A stretch of 6,254 bases of DNA from Campylobacterales bacterium (GTDB lineage: Bacteria > Campylobacterota > Campylobacteria > Campylobacterales > QNZT01). The notes beneath the pieces are model-generated. The model was not told the origin of the DNA and did no database searches. It was given only the letters and a program-made list of their open reading frames with translations. Below are positions 1 to 6,059 of the stretch, in pieces; position 1 is the first letter of the stretch, and each line of letters opens with the position of its first letter. Both the position numbers and the translations under genes were made by a program. The DNA is taken from positions 1-6,254 of the forward strand of contig JALWKJ010000062.1 in the NCBI GenBank assembly GCA_027081495.1, given 5' to 3'.

Positions 1-1062
1 ATTTACGACTCTTTTTTTCTCTCCGATTTTCGGAATCGTTATTTTGCATGAATTTTTAAATTTCTCTTTTAACATCTCTTCTATAAGAGTTATTTCTGAA
101 AAATCTTCAAGTACTAGTATCTCTTTTATCTTATAAGGCAGCTGTTTTTGGTAATAGTTTAAAAACGCTCTTTTGTAAAGTTCGTCTTTGTCAAATCCTG
201 TCGAAGATTTAAAAATCGTATGCGAAGATGAAGTGACTTTACCTTCTCTTATAAATATCATGACGCAGCACGCTTTGGTTTTTGATATTTCAACGGCGAA
301 AACATCGTAATCTTTCAATTTGGCTATATCGATGTTTGAGACACTTTTTGACGACTCTATTTTGCATATGGCGTCCCTGATTCTCGCCGCTTCTTCGAAA
401 TGGAGGTTTTGACTGTAATTTTGCATTTTTATCTCTAATTTTTTGACAAGAAGAGCCGGATTTTGTAAAAAACGCAGCGCCTCTTGCAAAATTTTCGCAT
501 ACTCGTTTTTAGTGATCTTATTTTCACAAGGAGCGGGACATTTGCCGATTTGATGAAACAGACAGGCTTTTTTACCTTTTATGCATGATCTTTTTTGCAC
601 AAGATTGCAGGTTTCGTAAATCGCATTTAAAATATCCGAAGCGCTTTGTGAATATGGACCGAAATATTTGATCTTTTTGCCTTTTATAACTTTTCTTGTT
701 ATCTCGAGTCTTGGAAAATCTTCGTTTAAGTCAACATAGATATAGGGATAGGTTTTATCGTCTCTTAAGAGAATATTATATTTAGGTTTTAACTGTTTTA
801 TGAGAGAGTTTTCAAGAATCAAAGCGTCATGTTCGCTCTCTACGACTATATATTCCAGATTTACGATCTCTTGTACCATTTTACGGATTCTAGAACCCAA
901 ATTAGGCGCGACGCTTAGAGTCTCTTTGATACGAAAATAGCTCTTTACTCTCTTTTTTAGATTTTTCGCTTTTCCGATATACAAAAGCCTGCCGTTTTTA
1001 TCAAAGTATTGATAGATTCCCGGGGTGTCGGGCAGAGAGAGTATTTTATCTTTTAACCGCAT
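1..1062 (-). CDS. uvrC: UvrABC excinuclease subunit C, partial (C-terminus beyond left edge)
   Basis: UvrC makes the 3' and 5' incisions around DNA lesions after UvrA/UvrB loading, in the cytoplasm. Reading from the ATG at 1062 gives 354 codons with no stop. The family is usually about 600 residues, so roughly 240 are missing. An N-terminal GIY-YIG nuclease domain is clear: GIY at 15-17, YIG at 28-30, Arg38, and the metal-binding Glu84 in ALILENSLIKQLKPKYN. Next comes a cysteine cluster (Cys160, Cys167, Cys175, Cys179, ending QIGKCPAPC) matching the iron-sulfur site described for UvrC. A UVR (UvrB-binding) segment lies at about 201-236 (NLHFEEAARIRDAI). The start of the RNase H-like C-terminal nuclease follows from about residue 250. 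The start codon lies inside the end of the upstream gene (10-bp overlap, ATGCGGTTAA) with no strong Shine-Dalgarno, so translational coupling is likely. Identity is firm. Confidence 0.97.
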   Translation of the reverse strand, partial: MRLKDKILSLPDTPGIYQYFDKNGRLLYIGKAKNLKKRVKSYFRIKETLSVAPNLGSRIRKMVQEIVNLEYIVVESEHDALILENSLIKQLKPKYNILLRDDKTYPYIYVDLNEDFPRLEITRKVIKGKKIKYFGPYSQSASDILNAIYETCNLVQKRSCIKGKKACLFHQIGKCPAPCENKITKNEYAKILQEALRFLQNPALLVKKLEIKMQNYSQNLHFEEAARIRDAICKIESSKSVSNIDIAKLKDYDVFAVEISKTKACCVMIFIREGKVTSSSHTIFKSSTGFDKDELYKRAFLNYYQKQLPYKIKEILVLEDFSEITLIEEMLKEKFKNSCKITIPKIGEKKRVVN

Positions 1063-1505
1063 TGTTTTTTTATCTCTTCTTTTATATCCTGAAAGAGTTT
1101 TTTTAATTTTTCATCTGTCGCAAAGTTATAAAATTTTCCGCTGGCGCGCTCTTTATAACGAAACTTGGATAAAGGTCGCTTCGGTATGTCGGAGTTAAAA
1201 TCGATTTTGTTTGTTACAAAAGCTTTAACCTCGGTTATGTTAATATCTTTACAGTTTTCATCAAGATATTTAATTTTCTTTAATAAACTCTTTATTAGAT
1301 TAATCTTATAATTAAATTCCATTTTAAGTCCCGGATGGTTTAAAACAAAAAAAAGCGTCTCGTTTTTTACATAGGTAAACTCTACCGCATCAGCAAGAGC
1401 GGGAGGTAAAAGAGATACTAATTTTTGAAAACATTTTTTTTGGGCAATTTTTTGAAACCGAGGTTTACCCGTTATATGCGAAATAATATATTTGGAACTT
1501 TTCAT
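1053..1505 (-). CDS. DUF721 / DciA-like small protein upstream of uvrC
   Basis: A 150-residue basic, Lys-rich cytoplasmic protein with no signal peptide or membrane segment. Residues about 24-80 fit the DUF721 pattern: an amphipathic helix with LVSLLPPAL, then beta strands (VEFTYVKNETLFFVL), then a helix with INLIKSLLKKI. DUF721 includes DciA, the loader or partner of the replicative helicase DnaB in many bacteria that lack DnaC. That function is inferred here from a loose fold-pattern match, not from diagnostic residues. The C-terminal half (FRYKERASGKFYNF, then a charged helix) is not recognised. The ATG at 1503-1505 is the only usable start, because an in-frame stop lies at 1527-1529 and no ATG, GTG or TTG occurs in the first 25 codons. 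The only SD-like bases, AAGGA, end one base before the ATG, which is too close to work normally. It shares 10 bp with uvrC downstream, so the two form an operon. Confidence 0.82.
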   Translation of the reverse strand: MKSSKYIISHITGKPRFQKIAQKKCFQKLVSLLPPALADAVEFTYVKNETLFFVLNHPGLKMEFNYKINLIKSLLKKIKYLDENCKDINITEVKAFVTNKIDFNSDIPKRPLSKFRYKERASGKFYNFATDEKLKKLFQDIKEEIKKQCG

Positions 1506-1598
1506 GTCCTTATTATAACATTTGTATTACTTTTTTTTACTGGATGCGGCTATAAAACGGATCCGATCTTCGTACCCGAAAAAAGTATAAAAAGATGA
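1476..1598 (+). CDS. lptM: LptM-like very small lipoprotein (40 residues)
   Basis: This ORF encodes 40 residues with a classic lipoprotein signal: MRNN, a hydrophobic stretch at about 11-21, and the lipobox FTGC with the lipidated Cys at 24. The mature part is 17 residues, beginning CGYKTDPIFVP. That matches the short conserved motif of the LptM (YifL) family, in E. coli CGLKGPLYFP. LptM is an outer-membrane lipoprotein that helps the LPS translocon LptD/LptE mature, and E. coli LptM has a longer tail. The gene symbol is therefore by motif only. The stop TGA (1596-1598) overlaps the nadB ATG by 4 bp (ATGA), arguing for translation and coupling. A GAGG at 1460-1463 lies 12 bases before the ATG, a rather long spacing. 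The first 30 bases overlap the divergent DUF721 gene. If that overlap is judged unlikely, no other standard in-frame start exists downstream. Confidence 0.72.
   Translation: MRNNIFGTFHVLIITFVLLFFTGCGYKTDPIFVPEKSIKR
1512..1520 (-). promoter_or_regulatory. Extended -10 promoter (TGTTATAAT) for the DUF721-uvrC unit
   Basis: On the minus strand the sequence TGTTATAAT is a consensus -10 hexamer with the TGn extension. It ends 6 bases before the ATG at 1505. With the usual 6-8 base distance to the start point, transcription would begin at about the A of the ATG, giving a leaderless or nearly leaderless mRNA. No clear -35 is needed for an extended -10, and Campylobacterota promoters typically lack a conserved one. 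An A-rich stretch (minus strand, about 1528-1538) lies upstream. The element sits inside the coding region of the divergent lipoprotein gene. A chance match in AT-rich DNA cannot be excluded, but the position relative to the only possible start codon favours a real promoter. Confidence 0.6.
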
Positions 1599-3061
1599 GC
1601 AAAAAAGAGAATGTTTTCGATGCGATTATTATAGGCACCGGGATAGCCGGATTAAATGCCGCGGCATCGTTTGGAAAAGATAAAAGCGTGCTTCTCGTAT
1701 GCAAACAAAATTCATGGGATTGTAACACTTTTTATGCGCAAGGAGGCGTAGCCGTCGCGGTTGACGAAGAGGATGTTTACTCTCATATAAAAGATACGAT
1801 AGAAGCCGGAGCCGGACTTTGCGACAAAGAGGCGGTTGAGATTATGTGCAGCGACGGAAGAGTCGCTATTTCGGATTTGATATCAAGAGGTTTTCAATTC
1901 GACAAGGACGAGATGGGAAATCTTTTATATACAAAGGAGGCGGCGCATTCGAAAAATCGTATTCTTCACGCCGGAGGCGACGCGACGGGACGCTATATCC
2001 ATCACTTTTTGATGCGCGAAAATCCTCATAGACTTCTTTATAACTCTATCGTTACGGATATTTTTATCGAGGACGGTTTTTGCCATGGTGTGAGGGTATT
2101 TCATAAAGAGGAGTTTCGAAACTATTATGCAAAAAGCGTAATCATCGCAAGCGGGGGAGTGGGATCGATTTATGAGTATCACACGAACGCCAGCTCGATA
2201 AGCGCGGATATGCAGGGATTATGCATCGAAAAAGGTTTTGATCTTCAAGATATGGAGATGATGCAGTTTCATCCTACCGTTTTTATTCATAATAAAGGCG
2301 CTAGAAAACAGCTTTTAACCGAAGCATTAAGGGGGGAGGGCGCCCACATAGTCGATGAAAAAGGAAAAAGGTTTTTATTTGAGTATGACAAAAGAGGAGA
2401 ACTAAGTCCAAGAAGTATGGTAAGTCATGCCATAAACGATTGGAAAAGCAAAACATCTCATGAAGTATATCTTCGTTGCAATATGTTTGATGAAGAGTTT
2501 TTTAAAAATCGATTTCCAACTATCTACTTCAATCTTCGAGACCTAGGTTTTAATCTTCCGTATGACGATGTGCCTATATCTCCGGCTTTTCACTATGCGA
2601 TGGGCGGTATCAAAACGGATATAAACGGTAAAATTCCCGGAGTTGAAAATTTATATGCCGTTGGCGAGGTCGCATCTACCAGGGTTCACGGCGCAAATAG
2701 ACTTGCTAGCAACTCTCTACTGGAAGGACTTGTTTTTTCAAGAAGAGCGGTAAACGACATACTTAAAAAAGATCTCTATTTTCGTATAAAAGAGTTTCCA
2801 AAAGATGAAGAGATATTGAAAAAAGAGATAGACAAAGAGCTTAAAAATGAACTAAGATCTCTTATGTGGGAAGCCGCGGGTATTACAAGAGAAGAAACCA
2901 AGCTTCAAAAAGCTCTTGAAAAAATAGAGAGTATGCTTAAAAAAGATATCGGAAAACTTTTGCGGTTAAGACTAAATACTTCAAGAAATATCGTAAAAAG
3001 CGCGATATACAGAGAAGAGTCGCTAGGCGCGCACTATATCATAAAAAAGGGAGATACATGA
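1595..3061 (+). CDS. nadB: L-aspartate oxidase
   Basis: NadB is a cytoplasmic FAD enzyme that oxidises L-aspartate to iminoaspartate, which NadA (quinolinate synthase) converts to quinolinate for NAD synthesis. It uses oxygen or fumarate as acceptor. The 488-residue protein has the dinucleotide-binding GTGIAG at 14-19 and AQGGVA at 48-53. Residues matching the E. coli active site are present: Glu115 (E121), His226 in QFHPT (H244), TEALRGEG at 242-249, Arg273 in LSPR (R290), His333 in HYAMGG (H351) and Arg369 in HGANRLASNSLLEGL (R386). This set and the EAAHSKNRILHA loop favour aspartate oxidase over the flavoprotein subunits of succinate dehydrogenase or fumarate reductase. It is shorter than E. 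coli NadB (540), mainly in the C-terminal helical domain. It starts inside the lipoprotein stop and ends inside the nhaD start (both ATGA). No strong SD precedes it, which fits reinitiation. nadA and nadC are not in the window. Confidence 0.96.
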   Translation: MSKKENVFDAIIIGTGIAGLNAAASFGKDKSVLLVCKQNSWDCNTFYAQGGVAVAVDEEDVYSHIKDTIEAGAGLCDKEAVEIMCSDGRVAISDLISRGFQFDKDEMGNLLYTKEAAHSKNRILHAGGDATGRYIHHFLMRENPHRLLYNSIVTDIFIEDGFCHGVRVFHKEEFRNYYAKSVIIASGGVGSIYEYHTNASSISADMQGLCIEKGFDLQDMEMMQFHPTVFIHNKGARKQLLTEALRGEGAHIVDEKGKRFLFEYDKRGELSPRSMVSHAINDWKSKTSHEVYLRCNMFDEEFFKNRFPTIYFNLRDLGFNLPYDDVPISPAFHYAMGGIKTDINGKIPGVENLYAVGEVASTRVHGANRLASNSLLEGLVFSRRAVNDILKKDLYFRIKEFPKDEEILKKEIDKELKNELRSLMWEAAGITREETKLQKALEKIESMLKKDIGKLLRLRLNTSRNIVKSAIYREESLGAHYIIKKGDT

Positions 3062-4437
3062 AAATCGTAAAAACTTTACTCTTGATGTTTGCTTTTTCAA
3101 CCGTCGCTTACGCAAGTAACGCGGACGCGGCTGAAGTGTTGAAACATACATACACCGATACTTGGGTAGGCGTTGCATGTCTGTTTGTATTTATTTTGGG
3201 CTACTATTTTATAGCCGCGGAAGAGATATATCATATAAACAAAGCGAAACCGGCGCTTTTTATCGGAACATTTATGTTTATGCTAATAGGCTTTTATTTC
3301 GCTTCGAATAATCTCGATACCCAGCCCCTTCATGATGAAGTAAAGCATCTAATCTTAGAGATCGCCGAGATATTCTTTTTCCTATTCGTCGCTATGACAT
3401 TTATAGAAACTCTTATCGATAGAAGGGTGTTTGAGAGATTAAAATATAACCTTGTTTCAAAAGGTTACAGTTACAAAAAACTTTTTTGGCTGACGGGAAT
3501 TTTAGCTTTTTTCATCTCTCCTATCGCGGACAATATGACAACGGCGCTAATCCTATCGACGGTTCTTCTGACTATCGACAAAAAGAATATGGCTTTTTTG
3601 GTTCCCGGCGCCATAAATATCGTCGTAGCCGCAAATGCGGGAGGAGCTTGGAGTCCATTTGGCGATATAACTACGCTTATGTCTTGGCAGGCGCAAAAAG
3701 CTACATTCGTAGATTTTTTGTATCTCTTTCCTCCCTCGTTTTTGGGATGGATCGTTACGGCATATCTTTTAAGTATGAAAGTTCCCGTCGGCGAGCCGGA
3801 TTTTGACCCCAAAACCGAAAAAAAGCCTATAATTAAAAAGGGCGGACACATGACGATATATCTTGGCGTTTTTACTATCGCGTCGGCGGTTTTGGGGCAT
3901 CAATATTTTGGACTTCCGCCTGCTTGGGGCATGATGTTTGGGTTGTCTCTTTTGAAACTTTATTCGTATAAAGTTAAAAGAGCGGGAGAGAAAAGTTTTG
4001 ATATATATGCGAGTATGCGGCTTGTCGAAAACGATACTTTATTGTTTTTCTTTGGAATTCTTGCGGCGGTCGGGGCTTTGCACTTTTTGGGATTTTTAGA
4101 ATATGTCGTAAAGCTTTATGAGATTGTAGGAGCCAGCGCCGCAAATATAGGCGTCGGATTTATATCGGCGATAGTCGATAATGTTCCCGTCATGAGCGCG
4201 GTTTTAAAAGCCAACCCTTCAATGGGCATAGATCAATGGCTGCTTGTTACTTTGACCGCCGGAATAGGAGGAAGTCTTATCAGCTTCGGCTCGGCCGCAG
4301 GTGTCGGCGTGATGGGAAGAATGAGAGGCATTTATACCTTCGGTTCTCATATGAAGCTTGCTTGGACTATTCTTGTGGGATATATTGTTTCAATGATAAT
4401 ATGGTATATTCAGTTTGAAATTCTTGGACTCTATTAA
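3058..4437 (+). CDS. nhaD: Na+/H+ antiporter of the NhaD type
   Basis: A 459-residue inner-membrane protein of the ion transporter superfamily, predicted to export Na+ (and perhaps Li+) in exchange for protons. Residues 1-19 look like a cleavable signal peptide (MKIVK, hydrophobic core, AYA-S). About a dozen hydrophobic segments follow, the first at about 35-54 and 65-82. Two pseudo-symmetric halves each carry a discontinuous-helix signature. In the first half these are ISPIADNMTTALI (153-165) and AANAGGAWSPFGDITTLMSW (191-210). In the second half they are AIVDNVPVMSA (371-381) and AGIGGSLISFGSAAGVGVMG (401-420). Acidic residues Asp158, Asp203, Glu324, Asp326 and Asp374 are candidate ion-binding positions. 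The ADNMTTALI and GGAWSPFGD motifs favour NhaD over ArsB or citrate carriers. GGGAG four bases before the ATG is a good SD, and the ATG overlaps the nadB stop. There is no obvious biochemical link to nadB; shared transcription is the simplest reading. Confidence 0.92.
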   Translation: MKIVKTLLLMFAFSTVAYASNADAAEVLKHTYTDTWVGVACLFVFILGYYFIAAEEIYHINKAKPALFIGTFMFMLIGFYFASNNLDTQPLHDEVKHLILEIAEIFFFLFVAMTFIETLIDRRVFERLKYNLVSKGYSYKKLFWLTGILAFFISPIADNMTTALILSTVLLTIDKKNMAFLVPGAINIVVAANAGGAWSPFGDITTLMSWQAQKATFVDFLYLFPPSFLGWIVTAYLLSMKVPVGEPDFDPKTEKKPIIKKGGHMTIYLGVFTIASAVLGHQYFGLPPAWGMMFGLSLLKLYSYKVKRAGEKSFDIYASMRLVENDTLLFFFGILAAVGALHFLGFLEYVVKLYEIVGASAANIGVGFISAIVDNVPVMSAVLKANPSMGIDQWLLVTLTAGIGGSLISFGSAAGVGVMGRMRGIYTFGSHMKLAWTILVGYIVSMIIWYIQFEILGLY

Positions 4438-4460
4438 TGGGGTTTGAAAATTATGCGTGT

Positions 4461-4498
4461 CAAAAGAGGTATGATATCCTCTTTTGTTTAGATTTTTT
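4461..4498 (+). terminator. Probable Rho-independent terminator after nhaD
   Basis: A perfect 9-bp inverted repeat, CAAAAGAGG (4461-4469) and CCTCTTTTG (4478-4486), encloses an 8-base loop TATGATAT. It is followed by a T-rich tract (4487-4498, interrupted by AG). It lies 24 bases after the nhaD stop and is the only such structure in the 76-bp gap before guaA. The stem has only four G-C pairs and the T run is broken, so termination may be partial and some read-through into guaA is possible. Because A-rich and T-rich arms flank the stem, a terminator acting on the minus strand is also conceivable, but no minus-strand gene ends nearby. Confidence 0.6.
4470..4475 (+). promoter_or_regulatory. Candidate -10 box (TATGAT) for guaA
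   Basis: TATGAT differs from the TATAAT consensus at one base and lies exactly in the loop of the inverted repeat before guaA. Transcription would start near 4482-4484, giving a leader of about 30 bases that contains the guaA SD. No convincing -35 is seen 17 bases upstream (AAAATT), as is usual in Campylobacterota. If it is used, the promoter and the upstream terminator share the same DNA. Position and sequence support it, but AT-rich DNA makes chance matches common. Confidence 0.45.
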
Positions 4499-4513
4499 AA
4501 TTAAGGCGATTTA

Positions 4514-6055
4514 ATGAAAACCGTACCGATCATCGTTTTGGATTTTGGTTCGCAATATACGCAGCTTATAGCGAGAAGACTTCGCGAAAACGGCGTTTAT
4601 TGCGAAATAGTTCCATTTAGCGAAGAGATAGAGAAGATAAAAGAGAAAAAACCTCAAGGAATAATACTAAGCGGAGGTCCGGCTTCGGTTTACGCCGAGG
4701 GCGCGTATCATCCCGACAGCGAAATTTTTGAATTGGGCGTTCCGATTCTCGGTATCTGTTACGGTATGCAGCTTATTACTCAACATTTCGGAGGAGTCGT
4801 CATCGCCGCGGATCATCATGAGTACGGTAAAGCGAAACTTATGATAGAAAACGCGCAATCTCCGATTTTCGAGGATATAAGCGAGGGCGGCGTTGTATGG
4901 ATGAGTCATGGCGATAGAGTCGATATGCTTCCCGATAATTTTGAGATGATAGGATACAGCGACAACTCTCCTTATGCCGCTATAGCCGATGAGAAAAAAA
5001 AGATTTACGCTTTTCAGTTTCATCCGGAAGTTCATCATACGCAAGAGGGCGCAAGATTGCTTAAAAATTTTGCAAAAAATATTTGCGGTATTCAAAGTGA
5101 TTGGAATATGGGCTCGTTTGCTAAAGAGAAAATTTTATCTATCCGCGAAAAGGTAGGTGAAAAAAGAGTTCTTTGCGGCGTAAGCGGAGGCGTTGACAGT
5201 TCGGTCGTAGCGACTCTTTTGTATGAAGCCATAGGAGATCGTCTTGTTCCTATATTTGTCGATCATGGGCTATTGAGAGCCGGTGAAAGAGAGCAGGTCG
5301 AAGCGATGTTTAAACAACGGGTGGGAATAGATCTCATAACCGTTGATGCGGCCGACGAGTTTTTGGATAATCTTCAAGGCGTAGTCGATCCCGAAGAGAA
5401 AAGGAAAATCATAGGCGAAACATTTATAAGGGTTTTCGATAGAGAAGCTAAAAAGCATCAGGGTATCGAGTTTTTGGCGCAGGGGACTCTTTATACGGAT
5501 GTCATAGAGTCCGTTAGCGTAAAGGGTCCTTCAAAAACTATCAAATCCCATCATAATGTCGGCGGATTGCCCGAGTGGATGACATTTGAATTAATAGAAC
5601 CCCTTCGTGAAATTTTCAAAGATGAAGTCAGAAAATTGGGATTGGAACTCGGACTGCCCAAAGATATGCTTGGGCGACATCCGTTTCCAGGACCCGGACT
5701 CGCTATCCGGATTATGGGGGAAGTGACGCCAAACGAGCTTCGACTTTTAAGACAATCGGATACGATTATGCAAGAAGAGTTGAAAGCTTGGGGTTATTAC
5801 GATAAAATATGGCAGGCTTTTACCGTTGTTTTAAATGTCAAAAGCGTAGGCGTTATGGGCGACAATAGAACTTACGACAATACGGTTTGCGTTAGAATGG
5901 TCGAATCGGTTGACGGTATGACCGCTACATTCGCCCACATACCTCATGATCTTCTTGAGGCTATAAGTACAAGAATCATAAACGAAGTTGACGGTATAAA
6001 CAGGGTTGTTTACGATATAACTTCAAAACCCCCGGGAACCATAGAGTGGGAGTAG
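4514..6055 (+). CDS. guaA: GMP synthase (glutamine-hydrolysing)
   Basis: GuaA converts XMP, ATP and glutamine to GMP, the last step of guanine nucleotide synthesis, in the cytoplasm. The 513-residue protein has the usual full length. Residues 1-195 form the class I glutamine amidotransferase: LSGGPASVY (52-60), the nucleophile Cys82 in GICYGMQ, and His170/Glu172 in FQFHPEVHHT. Residues about 200-390 form the ATP pyrophosphatase: P-loop SGGVDSS at 224-230, FVDHGLLR (248-255), AQGTLYTDVIES (322-333) and KSHHNVGGLP (344-353). The C-terminal dimerisation domain begins near HPFPGPGLAIR (389-399) and ends with the typical KPPGTIEWE. AAGG at 4503-4506, 7 bases before the ATG, is the SD. No xanthine or guanine riboswitch fits in the short leader. 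The next gene starts 4 bp after the stop. All catalytic residues are present, so activity is expected. Confidence 0.98.
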   Translation: MKTVPIIVLDFGSQYTQLIARRLRENGVYCEIVPFSEEIEKIKEKKPQGIILSGGPASVYAEGAYHPDSEIFELGVPILGICYGMQLITQHFGGVVIAADHHEYGKAKLMIENAQSPIFEDISEGGVVWMSHGDRVDMLPDNFEMIGYSDNSPYAAIADEKKKIYAFQFHPEVHHTQEGARLLKNFAKNICGIQSDWNMGSFAKEKILSIREKVGEKRVLCGVSGGVDSSVVATLLYEAIGDRLVPIFVDHGLLRAGEREQVEAMFKQRVGIDLITVDAADEFLDNLQGVVDPEEKRKIIGETFIRVFDREAKKHQGIEFLAQGTLYTDVIESVSVKGPSKTIKSHHNVGGLPEWMTFELIEPLREIFKDEVRKLGLELGLPKDMLGRHPFPGPGLAIRIMGEVTPNELRLLRQSDTIMQEELKAWGYYDKIWQAFTVVLNVKSVGVMGDNRTYDNTVCVRMVESVDGMTATFAHIPHDLLEAISTRIINEVDGINRVVYDITSKPPGTIEWE

Positions 6056-6059
6056 GCGG

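Noticed and set aside
1416..1489. Possible -10 boxes for the lipoprotein-nadB-nhaD unit: TACTAA at 1416-1421, TTATAT at 1472-1477 and TAATAT at 1484-1489, with TTGAAA at 1425-1430 and 1452-1457
   Set aside because: None combines a good hexamer with sensible spacing, and two would start transcription after the lipoprotein ATG. The AT-rich DNA gives many such matches, so the promoter is left unassigned.
1537..1728. Minus-strand open frame of 63 residues across the start of nadB
   Set aside because: It lies antisense to the lipoprotein and nadB, which have strong motif support. It has no recognisable domain and no SD in context.
1595..3061. Reading the nadB product as a succinate dehydrogenase or fumarate reductase flavoprotein
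   Set aside because: The length of 488 residues, the HGANRLASNSLLEGL and EAAHSKNRILHA motifs, and the absence of iron-sulfur or membrane subunit neighbours point to aspartate oxidase.
3471..3851. Minus-strand 126-residue and plus-strand 106-residue open frames within nhaD
   Set aside because: Both are shadows of the nhaD frame, which carries the ADNMTTALI and GGAWSPFGD signatures. The shadow peptides have no coherent family pattern.
4487..4513. Purine riboswitch or other structured leader before guaA
   Set aside because: The leader after the candidate promoter is only about 30 bases, too short for a purine aptamer, and no conserved aptamer bases are seen.
4667..5095. Minus-strand 142-residue open frame within guaA
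   Set aside because: It is antisense to the amidotransferase domain of guaA, including catalytic Cys82 and His170, which fixes the real frame.
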